Assembly (NCBI RefSeq): GCF_000429905.1 | Contig: NZ_AUCT01000022.1 | Location: 1-64,000, forward strand | From: Desulfatibacillum aliphaticivorans DSM 15576 | GTDB taxonomy: Bacteria; Desulfobacterota; Desulfobacteria; Desulfobacterales; Desulfatibacillaceae | Direction: 5' to 3' | DNA length: 64,000 nt | Part shown: positions 18,186 to 26,009 of the stretch, piece after piece | How positions within the stretch are numbered: the stretch's first letter is position 1 | Layout of the letters: every line of letters begins with the position of its first letter | Position numbers and translations under genes: made by a program | The notes under the pieces: model-generated | The model's input: only the letters and a program-made list of their open reading frames with translations | Told to the model about the DNA's origin: nothing | Database searches by the model: none

Positions 18186-20279
18186 CGGCTCTTTCTGCGC
18201 TTGCACATTCGCCCTGGCCTCGTCTATGCATTTTTTCAATTGCTTGGAAGCCTGCATGTTTTCCGGCTTGATCTTAAGGATCTTCTCAAAAAATTTCGCC
18301 GCCTCAACGTATTTCTCCTGGCCCATGTAGATCAACCCAATATTGTACAAAGCGGGAATGTAGTCCGGCACGGCTTGCAGAGTCTCCCTAAAATGCAGGA
18401 CGGCCTTTTCGTATTTGCCGACGGCCGCGTAGGAGCGGCCGAGCAAAAAGTTCGCCTGGGGATCTCTGGGCAGCAACTTGATCACCTTTTCAAACTCGGC
18501 GATGGCCTTGGGATGGTTGTCCAGGTTGCCCAGCAGGATGCCCAGGTTTCGGTGGGCGTCCGCGTAATCCGGGTATATTTCCACGGCCTTTCTGAAATGC
18601 TCCAGGGCCTGAGTCACCATGGCCTGCCCGCCCAGGGCCACCCCAAGGTTGTTGTGGGTGGGGGCGTATTCCGGCTCAATCCGCAGGGCCTGATACAAGC
18701 GGGTTATAGCGTCTTCCAGCCTGCCCGCGCCCATGTAGGCCAGGGCCAGGTCGTTCAAATACAGGACGTTTTCCGGCTCCTTTTCCACGGCTTTTTCAAA
18801 ATAGGGAATGGCCTTTTCGTGCTCTTCCTGATGGCCCAGGCTGATGCCGATATTGTAATTGGCCTGTGCGAAATCAGGCTTGAGTTCAACGGCTTTTTGG
18901 AATTCCTTGAAGGCGTCGTCGTCCCGGCCGGCATGGGCCAGGGCTAGGCCCAGATTATTGTGCGCCCGTGCGTTTTCGGGGACCTTGGCGACCGTATCCC
19001 GCCATAGCGCGACGTCGCTTTGCCAGACCGTGTTGCGCTGATGGGTCCACACCCCAAAAATCACGGCAATGCACAGCAGGCTGGCAATAGCCGGCTTTCG
19101 GAGGTTTTCTTTGGAAAGCAGCAAGGCGGCGACTGCGAATATGGGAAAGACCGAAGGCAAATACAGCCTATGTTCGAAGGCCAGGTCCAGGGGGATAAAC
19201 GAAGACTCCAGGAACAGGGTTATGCAAAACCAAAGAATCGCATAAGAAACCAGGCGGCGCTTTCTGGCAAGCAGTAACGCAGCGGCGATCAGGCCGGCCA
19301 TGAACAAAATGGAATATATCGTGGTTGCGGGATTTAGAAGCGATTGGGAATGCGGGATGTCATAATCCAAAGTCAGCCTGCCGGGATACGGAAAAGCAAG
19401 CAGGCTAAGGTAGTAAACCAGGACCCGCGGCTCGGTCAGCAAACGCTCCTTGAGGGTGAAGTCAAAATTTTTGTAGTCGTACAAAATGCTGTCCAGGGGA
19501 TGAGACCCCAAAAACAAGTAGGCCCCTATGACGGACGCGGCCAGAAACCCGCCCAGAATCAGCGCGAATTTGCCGGCCCAATCCTTGCGCAAATCCTGGA
19601 AGAAAAACCATTCAAAAACCAGCGCTGCAAAAGGCAGGGCCAGGGCGATTTCCTTGCCGGCCAGGGCGAGCATCCATAAGACGACGGACAGGACCCAATA
19701 CTTCCGCCCCTTGCCCCGCGCGGACAAACGCGCCTTAATGTACATGGCCATGGACCACAAGCAAAACATGGACGCCATAACGGCGGAGCGCTGCACAATA
19801 TAGGTCACTGCGCCGGTGTGCACGGGGTGGACCAGCCACAACAAGGCCGCTAAAAACGGAGCCCATTGGGAGGAGGCGTTCTTTTGACCTATTCCCGGGA
19901 CGGCAAGCAGGCATAGCAGCAGGTAGTACATGCCCAGGCCGGCCAGAAAATGGAGGACGATGTTCACCATGTGATAGGCCGCCTCGTTGCCTCCCGAAAA
20001 ATAATGATTCAGAGCGAAGCTCAGGTTGGCCAGGGGGCGGGTGGAGTCAAAGGCCGCGTTTTTCAGGCTGTCCAGGGACAAGTCGGAGACTGCGATGTTT
20101 GCGTTCCTTTGGATGAACGGCACGTCGTCGAACACAAAAGGGCTGGACAGCGTGTTGGAATACACCCACAAAGCGGCCATGGCCAAGACGGCGCCCGCGA
20201 GGATTATAAGCAGTTTGTTGGTTTGAGGAGCGGGACGTTCGAGTCCGGCGTTGTTGTTTTCGGCTGTGCTGTGTTCCAT
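18171..20279 (-). CDS. TMTC-like membrane glycosyltransferase-type protein with TPR repeats
   Basis: At 702 residues this has the same plan as the protein encoded at 12708-15020. About ten membrane helices occupy residues 20-420, with the paired acidic motif SSPFVFDDVPFIQRN in the first outer loop and HPVHTGAVTYIVQRS in a later loop. About eight TPR units (residues 430-690) follow. The two proteins are diverged paralogues rather than a recent duplication. GT-C transfer of a polyprenyl-phosphate-linked sugar is inferred. The start has AAGGATTGCC upstream. The GT2 gene that could make its lipid-sugar donor lies 27 bases upstream on the same strand. Confidence 0.82.
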   Translation of the reverse strand: MEHSTAENNNAGLERPAPQTNKLLIILAGAVLAMAALWVYSNTLSSPFVFDDVPFIQRNANIAVSDLSLDSLKNAAFDSTRPLANLSFALNHYFSGGNEAAYHMVNIVLHFLAGLGMYYLLLCLLAVPGIGQKNASSQWAPFLAALLWLVHPVHTGAVTYIVQRSAVMASMFCLWSMAMYIKARLSARGKGRKYWVLSVVLWMLALAGKEIALALPFAALVFEWFFFQDLRKDWAGKFALILGGFLAASVIGAYLFLGSHPLDSILYDYKNFDFTLKERLLTEPRVLVYYLSLLAFPYPGRLTLDYDIPHSQSLLNPATTIYSILFMAGLIAAALLLARKRRLVSYAILWFCITLFLESSFIPLDLAFEHRLYLPSVFPIFAVAALLLSKENLRKPAIASLLCIAVIFGVWTHQRNTVWQSDVALWRDTVAKVPENARAHNNLGLALAHAGRDDDAFKEFQKAVELKPDFAQANYNIGISLGHQEEHEKAIPYFEKAVEKEPENVLYLNDLALAYMGAGRLEDAITRLYQALRIEPEYAPTHNNLGVALGGQAMVTQALEHFRKAVEIYPDYADAHRNLGILLGNLDNHPKAIAEFEKVIKLLPRDPQANFLLGRSYAAVGKYEKAVLHFRETLQAVPDYIPALYNIGLIYMGQEKYVEAAKFFEKILKIKPENMQASKQLKKCIDEARANVQAQKEPLSPE

Positions 20280-20306
20280 GGCAATCCTTGGCTGAAGCCC
20301 GGGAGT

Positions 20307-21041
20307 TTAAAAAGGATTCTTGCGAATGAGGGCCAGAAAAATGGATAAAAACATCTTAAACACATAATACACCGGGGTCATCCCCTTGTGCATGGACCGG
20401 CCGTCCGGGTTGGGGTGCATGATAACAGGCGCTTCCAGAACCCGCAACCCTGCACGATGCAGCATGATGATTACATCGGCGTCCGGGAAGTCAGCCGGAT
20501 AGTGGGGGCTGGCGTAAAACCGCTCCATGGCGGCCCGGTTCAAGGCTTGAAAGCCGGAGGTGGGGTCGGTGATCTTTTTTCGGATCAGCAGGGAAACCAA
20601 AACGCGAAACACCATCACCCCGGAGTAGCGCAAAAAGGGCATGGAATATCCCCCTTCCCCCAAAAACCGCGACCCCAGAACCACGTCCGCCCCCCCTTCC
20701 TGTAAGGGTTTCAACAAAACAGGCAGGCTTTGGGGATCGTGCTGGCCGTCTCCGTCGATTTGTACGGCGTAATCATAGCCATTGGCCAGGGCGAACTTAA
20801 ACCCGGTTTGCAGAGCCGCCCCGTACCCCAGGTTGAACGGCAGGCGAATCACCCGGGCTCCGGCCCGCCGCGCCGACAACGCGGTTCCGTCCTTGCTGCC
20901 GTCGTCCACCACCAAAGGTTGGGCGAAAGGCGCATGGGTTTGAATGCCCCGGATCACTTCAGCGATATTCTTTTGCTCGTTAAAGGCCGGGATGATGGCA
21001 ATCACCCTGGGAAATGCGGTTTTTTCGTCATGCCTGGACAT
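20307..21041 (-). CDS. GT2 glycosyltransferase, polyprenyl-phosphate mannosyl/glucosyltransferase type
   Basis: The 244-residue protein has the GT-A fold markers of dolichol-phosphate mannose synthases: IPAFNEQKNI near residue 17, VVDDGSKDGT near 44, QIDGDGQHDP near 93 (the metal- and nucleotide-binding acidic motif), and TDPTSGFQALNR near 155. The family transfers a sugar from a nucleotide donor to polyprenyl phosphate on the cytoplasmic face. It sits directly upstream of a TMTC-like GT-C protein on the same strand and opposite a DUF2304 gene. DUF2304 genes commonly accompany this GT2 type. The sugar itself cannot be predicted. Confidence 0.9.
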   Translation of the reverse strand: MSRHDEKTAFPRVIAIIPAFNEQKNIAEVIRGIQTHAPFAQPLVVDDGSKDGTALSARRAGARVIRLPFNLGYGAALQTGFKFALANGYDYAVQIDGDGQHDPQSLPVLLKPLQEGGADVVLGSRFLGEGGYSMPFLRYSGVMVFRVLVSLLIRKKITDPTSGFQALNRAAMERFYASPHYPADFPDADVIIMLHRAGLRVLEAPVIMHPNPDGRSMHKGMTPVYYVFKMFLSIFLALIRKNPF

Positions 21042-21196
21042 TTTGCAGGACTTTTCCTTGAGATATTCCTAAAACTGGCTATTATGGCAATACTTTGATA
21101 ATCAAGGGCTTAGAGAAAAAAGCTGGAGAGCAAGGCCTGAAGGCGTATTCATATAACGCCCCGGGGCTTTGGTCAAATCATTTAGGGGGGGGGGAT

Positions 21197-21577
21197 ATGA
21201 CGCCGAGGCAAAAAATCTTTGCGCTCATGGTTTGCGTGGCTTTGTTTGGCATCATCGTCAGTCTGGTGCATAAACGCAAACTCAAGGAGGAATACGCCTG
21301 GTTGTGGCTCGTCACCAGCGCAGCGCTGTTTGTGCTGGTGCTCTGGTACGACCTGCTGGTGGGCCTGACTAACCTCATCGGGGCGGTTTTGCCCACGACC
21401 ACGTTGTTTTTGTTCGGCCTGCTGTTTTTCATGCTCATCACCTTGCACTTTTCCATCAAAATTTCACGACTTTCCACCATGGTGACGGAACTGGCCCAGG
21501 AAACGGCCATCCTTCGGGAGGAAAACAGGGCGTTAAAAAGCGCCCCGCCCGAACCTGAAAAGGAAGATGAAAAATAA
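21197..21577 (+). CDS. DUF2304 membrane protein
   Basis: The start is the ATG behind a GGGGGGGGGAT ribosome-binding tract; the 34 in-frame codons upstream have no such signal. The 126-residue product has three membrane helices (residues ~7-22, ~35-54 and ~62-82), a conserved EEYAWLW element after the first, and a charged coiled-coil tail (ETAILREENRALK). This is the DUF2304 pattern. Members are small membrane proteins next to GT2 lipid-sugar synthases and may help flip or present the lipid-linked sugar; that role is inferred from gene neighbourhood. Two GT4 genes follow at once, the first two bases downstream. Confidence 0.85.
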   Translation: MTPRQKIFALMVCVALFGIIVSLVHKRKLKEEYAWLWLVTSAALFVLVLWYDLLVGLTNLIGAVLPTTTLFLFGLLFFMLITLHFSIKISRLSTMVTELAQETAILREENRALKSAPPEPEKEDEK

Positions 21578-21579
21578 CC

Positions 21580-22680
21580 ATGCTCATCGGGATCAACGCC
21601 ATATTCCTGGCGCCGGGAAAAGGCGGCGGCATGGAGCGCTATCTGGTCAACATGGTCCGGGCCATGGCGCAGACGGCGAAGGGGGACGAGTTGATCGCCT
21701 TCGCCTGCCGGGAAGGCCTGCCCGGCCTGGAAGGCGCGGTTCCTGTAATCAAGGGGCCGATCAGCGCCCAAACCCGATGGGCCAGGGTCCTGTGGGAGCA
21801 GGTTTTGCTCCCCGGGATCATAAAGGACAGCCATGGCGACGCCGTCCTCTCCTTTGGCAATATCTGCCCTGTCCGCCTGTCGCTCCCCTCGCTGCTTGTC
21901 ATGCACGACGCGATTCCCTTTGAGCCCATTCACGGTTTTTCGGCCTTGGAAAAAACGGCCATGCAGACTCTTTTCAGGGCGTCGGCCAGGTCGGCGGACC
22001 GGATCGTCACGGTGTCCGAGTTTTCTAAAAAGAGGATTTCCGAACATACCGGGGTGAGCAGAGACAAGGTCAGCATCATTCCCGGCGCCTGCGATCCCGT
22101 CTTTTTTCCACAAGAAACAAGCCGCAAAAAAAGCGGCGATTACATCCTGGCCAGCGCCAGCGCCCGGCCCCATAAAAACCTGGATCGGCTGCTGCAAGCC
22201 TACAAAATTCTGGTGCAGGATAAAAAAGTGGTAGCGCCGTTGGTTTTGGTCCACACCCAGGGTTCGGGGCAGATTGTCTTGGATAAAGCCCGGCGCCTGG
22301 GGTTGGGGAATAAGGTGATCGCGTTGGAAAACACCACGGATGGAGAGCTTGCCGGTCTTTACGGGAACGCGGCGCTGTTTGTATATCCTTCCTTGTACGA
22401 GGGATTCGGCCTGCCCATCCTGGAGGCCATGGCAAGCGGGACTCCCGTGATCGCAAGCCGGGCCGGCGCCATCCCTGAGACGGCCGGGAACGCGGCGCTG
22501 CTTTTCGATCCTTGCAATCCGAAGGAATTGGCCCAGGCCATGGAAAGGGTTTTAAAAGATCCCATAACGCAAAAGGAAATGATCGAAAGAGGTAAAAATC
22601 GGGCCAGGGAATTTTCGTGGGAAAATAGCGCAGCCGCCATGCTGGCCCTGGCGCGGGAGACTGCGGGAAAACGCCGATGA
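21580..22680 (+). CDS. GT4-family glycosyltransferase
   Basis: The 366-residue protein has the GT-B plan of family 4 enzymes. The N-terminal glycine loop is in APGKGGGMERYLVN, VMHDAIPF and VTVSEFSKKRI are in the first domain, and the donor-binding domain contains YPSLYEGFGLPILEAMASG near residues 268-286 with the EGFGLPILE glutamate pair. Retaining transfer of a sugar from a nucleotide donor to a growing glycan on the cytoplasmic side is expected. It begins two bases after the DUF2304 gene and overlaps the next GT4 gene by four bases, giving a tight three-gene operon. Confidence 0.92.
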   Translation: MLIGINAIFLAPGKGGGMERYLVNMVRAMAQTAKGDELIAFACREGLPGLEGAVPVIKGPISAQTRWARVLWEQVLLPGIIKDSHGDAVLSFGNICPVRLSLPSLLVMHDAIPFEPIHGFSALEKTAMQTLFRASARSADRIVTVSEFSKKRISEHTGVSRDKVSIIPGACDPVFFPQETSRKKSGDYILASASARPHKNLDRLLQAYKILVQDKKVVAPLVLVHTQGSGQIVLDKARRLGLGNKVIALENTTDGELAGLYGNAALFVYPSLYEGFGLPILEAMASGTPVIASRAGAIPETAGNAALLFDPCNPKELAQAMERVLKDPITQKEMIERGKNRAREFSWENSAAAMLALARETAGKRR

Positions 22681-23822
22681 AAATCTGCTTTGTCGTGGAA
22701 TACTACCCGCCCCACGTGGGAGGGGGCGAAAATCTGTTCGCCGCGCTGGCTGAAGGGCTTGCCGCCAGGGGCCATGAGTGCGTTGTGGTTACGTGCGGCC
22801 TAAAGGGATCTCCCATGGAGGAAACCCGGAACGGCGTGCAAGTGAAGCGGGTTCGGGTCCCCAAATGGGGAGACCGCATGTGGTTCAGCATTTTGGGCTT
22901 GAAGCTGGCCTTGCAAGCGGCCAAGGACGCGGACGTCATCCACACCACCACCTACAACGGCGCCTTTCCCGCCTGGCTGGCGGGGAAAATCCTGAACAAG
23001 CCGGTCATGATAACAGCCCATGAGGTCCTGGGGCCGTTGTGGAAAGAGTTGAAGCTGCCCCGTGCGGCCGCCTGGCTTGGCGCTGCGGCGGAAAAAGCGG
23101 TGCTTGCCCTGCCCTTTGACGCCTATTCGTGCAACTCCCATAGCACCCGCAAGGGGCTGGCCCGTTACGGAATTCCCAAGGATAAAACCTTTCTGGCATA
23201 CCCTGCGCCGGACTATACGCGATTCAAACCATTGAAGGGCGGCGGCGAGAATCCAACATCGATCAGAAAAGAGCTTGGTCTGCCTCAATCCCGATTCATC
23301 TACTTATTCTACGGAAGGCCGGGAATGCTGAAGGGCGCGGACTATCTGGCGGACGCGGTTCCGAAGATATGCAGGGAGGTCCCGGACGCCTTGCTTGTCA
23401 TGATTCTTTCCCGGGAGCCGGCTTCCGGATATAGGCGGATAATAGAAAAAGCCGAATCCCTTCCCAAAGGCAGCATCCTGATAAAAGACTCCGTTCCCGG
23501 AGATGAACTGCCAAAATGGATTCAGGCGGCGGACTGCGCGGCGGTTCCGTCCATCAGCGAGGGGTTCGGCTTTTGCTGCGCCGAGGCTTGCGCCATGGAT
23601 AAGCCGGTGGTTGCAACCTGGGCGGGGTCTTTGCCCGAAGTCGTTTCTGGCAGGCATATTTTGGTGGAGCCTGGGAGCGCTGAAGCGCTGGCAGAAGGTA
23701 TCATCCTGGCCAGCCAGGGGGGATGGACGCAAAAAGCCCGCAAGGCCTTCTCCCAAAGCGAGTTTGTGGAGAATCACCTGCGGGCTTATGAAAAGCTGCT
23801 TGAAAAAAGTTCGGCCGGTTAA
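22677..23822 (+). CDS. GT4-family glycosyltransferase
   Basis: The 381-residue GT-B protein opens with VVEYYPPHVGGGENLFAALAEGL, the acceptor-side glycine loop, and has TAHEVLGPLW in the first domain. The donor site is VPSISEGFGFCCAEACAMDKP near residues 290-310, in which the usual PILEA becomes CCAEA but both acidic residues remain. It is distinct from the preceding enzyme and probably adds a different sugar. The ATG overlaps the preceding stop by four bases (ATGA). The last codon overlaps the convergent gene at 23819 by four bases. Confidence 0.92.
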   Translation: MKICFVVEYYPPHVGGGENLFAALAEGLAARGHECVVVTCGLKGSPMEETRNGVQVKRVRVPKWGDRMWFSILGLKLALQAAKDADVIHTTTYNGAFPAWLAGKILNKPVMITAHEVLGPLWKELKLPRAAAWLGAAAEKAVLALPFDAYSCNSHSTRKGLARYGIPKDKTFLAYPAPDYTRFKPLKGGGENPTSIRKELGLPQSRFIYLFYGRPGMLKGADYLADAVPKICREVPDALLVMILSREPASGYRRIIEKAESLPKGSILIKDSVPGDELPKWIQAADCAAVPSISEGFGFCCAEACAMDKPVVATWAGSLPEVVSGRHILVEPGSAEALAEGIILASQGGWTQKARKAFSQSEFVENHLRAYEKLLEKSSAG

Positions 23823-24589
23823 ACCTCAACCGGTTCTTCTATGACCACGGGCTGGCCGTTGCCGCTCCACAGGCAGTCGTGAATGCACAAAAGCGGCCCC
23901 ACGGAAATGCTGCCGGCCAGGAGCATCCCCATGACCGTGATTCCAAATTGAGGAATGAAGGCGGCCAAAACGCCCGTGAGAACCACAATGCCCAGAACGG
24001 CGGGCAGGGTCGGCTTGCTGAACACGGGATTGAATCCGTCGTACAGGGTGTGGTGGAATAAAAAGATGAACACCACGGCCATGACGGCCCCGCCGGCCCA
24101 CACAACGGCAAAGGCGTGGGAATAGGAAAGGACGCCCGCATTGAAGGGCCCGCTGCTGAAAAAGGCGAAAAAGGCTTTCGCTCCCGGCCACTGCGAGGAG
24201 GAGACGGCTTCAAAGGCCACGGGCAGCGCCATGATAATCGTCCAAAGCACCAGCATAAAGGCCCAAAGCCAGTTTATCCAGGCGCCCGCCACCCCGGCCA
24301 GGCCTGCCAGAAATCCGTCCGTGACCGTGCCCGCGAAATTTTTCCCCTTGGTCCTGGCGGAAAGCAGGCCGGTGGCCACGCCGATCACGCAGCCGAAAAC
24401 CGTGATGAACATCAGGGTTACGCGAAGGTCAAAAGGGTTGGCCGTCAGGGCTTCCATGCCGCCTTCCACCCTTCCGGCCAGATAATACAGGCTGAAAATC
24501 CAGGTGACTACATAGGCGGCGCAGGTTCCCAATAAGAATTTGACAGGCGACGTAAAGGGTTCGGTGACGATATTTTTTCCCTGGCTCAT
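23819..24589 (-). CDS. Integral membrane protein of unknown function
   Basis: The start is the ATG at 24589, five bases after GGGGGGA, the best ribosome-binding site in this stretch; the frame is open 25 codons further but without a signal. The 256-residue product has about six membrane segments (near residues 15-35, 50-72, 85-120, 140-165, 175-200 and 205-230) with charged ends. The layout loosely resembles YIP1-like proteins but I do not assign it to a family. It is transcribed alone towards the glycosyltransferase operon. Confidence 0.7.
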   Translation of the reverse strand: MSQGKNIVTEPFTSPVKFLLGTCAAYVVTWIFSLYYLAGRVEGGMEALTANPFDLRVTLMFITVFGCVIGVATGLLSARTKGKNFAGTVTDGFLAGLAGVAGAWINWLWAFMLVLWTIIMALPVAFEAVSSSQWPGAKAFFAFFSSGPFNAGVLSYSHAFAVVWAGGAVMAVVFIFLFHHTLYDGFNPVFSKPTLPAVLGIVVLTGVLAAFIPQFGITVMGMLLAGSISVGPLLCIHDCLWSGNGQPVVIEEPVEV

Positions 24590-24882
24590 GATCCCCCCAT
24601 AAAAAAATAACGTGATGCATTTATGCAGAATAAGTAATTTGGCGTGAGCGGCCCAGGTAGGCATGGCAAGGCTTTTTACCGGGCGGTGAGAAACCTACCA
24701 GCAGAAGGCTTATCTGTCAATCAATTTTGAGAAACAGGCCTTGTTTGGGCTTCGTTGCGGGACAAGTTTTCATCGATTGGGGAGGGCTTATTGCCTTTTA
24801 ACATGGAGAAAAACGCCGGGCTGTGGTAATCTAATTTCAATACCGCCCGGATGGGGCGATTTACCACAAGGAGGAAATCAGA

Positions 24883-25743
24883 TTGCCTGCTCTTATCAAA
24901 GAAAATGACTTGTTGATGGAAGAAAAAATGGACGATGAAGCGACAATCGGGGAAGGCATAGTAGTAAAAGACGCCGAGTCCATTATCAATTTGTTTCTTC
25001 AATTCGCAGTCAAGGAATACAAAATATACAACCCGAAAACTCTTTTGCCGGAAAAGGAAAAGCCCCTGGTCATCATTTCCGCCCACGGCCCCCAATGGGC
25101 GCCGGCGCCCATTATGTTCATCCTGGGCAAATACTTTTTGGACAACGGGCTGGGGGACATCGTGGGCAGCTTCTACCCCCACCCCCTGTTCATGCGGGTT
25201 CCGGGCATGAAAGCCATTTTCGGCAGGTTGGGCGTGCCCACCAAGGTCTACGACTTGCCCGGGCTGGTTGACCGCCTGAACGACGGCCGGATTCAGGTCA
25301 CCGGCACGGCGCCCGAAGGCATATACTGCAACTTTCAATGGGAAGATTACGTGGGGCCGTACGATAACGCGGGCATGGTGGCCGCCGCCGTCTTGTCCCA
25401 GGCCAAGCTGGTGCTCATCGCCCATCAGGGCGGCGACGCCTGGAACTTCCAGGCCAATCTGCCCTTTGGCTGGACTCTGCCCATACCCGGCGGCCTCCGG
25501 GGGGTGAATATTCCCATCGGGCCGGTGCGGAGGATCGACCGGTACGCCATGCTGGCCAAAAAGTACAAGCCGGCGCTGAAAAAAGCGGAGCTGGAAGCGG
25601 CCTCGGCCAAGGAAAGAAAATTGCTGATCGGCCTGGAAGTGGCGAAAATCCGCACCCAGTTGAACCTCATGACCGAGGATTTGCAGCAGCGTGAGGCCAA
25701 GTTGCTGGCGTCTAAAAACGGGAAAAAGAAGGTGGAAAAATAG
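24883..25743 (+). CDS. Possible acyltransferase-fold (LPLAT-like) protein
   Basis: Translation starts at a TTG eight bases after AAGGAGG. The 286-residue protein has VIISAHGPQWAPAPIMFI near residue 63, a RVPGMKAIFGRLG helix, and TAPEGIYCNFQWEDYVGPYDNAG near 145, followed by VLSQAKLVLIAHQGG. The order of a histidine turn, a short helix and an EG turn followed by a hydrophobic strand is that of glycerolipid acyltransferases. The usual H-x4-D catalytic pair is missing, however (AHGPQWA), so activity is doubtful. The C-terminal 60 residues are a charged helix ending in lysines. No partner gene is apparent. Confidence 0.6.
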   Translation: MPALIKENDLLMEEKMDDEATIGEGIVVKDAESIINLFLQFAVKEYKIYNPKTLLPEKEKPLVIISAHGPQWAPAPIMFILGKYFLDNGLGDIVGSFYPHPLFMRVPGMKAIFGRLGVPTKVYDLPGLVDRLNDGRIQVTGTAPEGIYCNFQWEDYVGPYDNAGMVAAAVLSQAKLVLIAHQGGDAWNFQANLPFGWTLPIPGGLRGVNIPIGPVRRIDRYAMLAKKYKPALKKAELEAASAKERKLLIGLEVAKIRTQLNLMTEDLQQREAKLLASKNGKKKVEK

Positions 25744-25810
25744 TTTTTTTCGGGGCGGAGATATTGCGGGTGGAGACGGTTTTAATCAGAGCAATTTCAA
25801 TCAAAATAGC

Positions 25811-25859
25811 ACTTGATTTCAATAGCTTAGTATGCACTCCCTCGCACGGCATGAGAGCG
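25811..25859 (+). repeat. Dispersed palindromic repeat, decayed copy 3
   Basis: ACTTGATTTCAATAGCTTAG followed by TATGCACTCCCTCGCACGGCATGAGAGCG aligns to copy 1 (7321-7368) base for base with about ten changes, several of which break the palindrome. It lies in the 266-base gap between the acyltransferase-like gene and the M50 protease gene, which otherwise holds no recognisable feature. Confidence 0.55.
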
Positions 25860-26009
25860 AAAAGACCATGCTCAAGGCTCATTAGAACAGTGTTGCCGCC
25901 CCCCCCCTGTGGGCGCTTTGAAAACGCGCACAACGCGTTTGGGGCAGGCACGGGGGCCTGCTGCTACGCACCAAATTTAGCTGTTACAGTTTAAAGATGC
26001 TACATAGAT

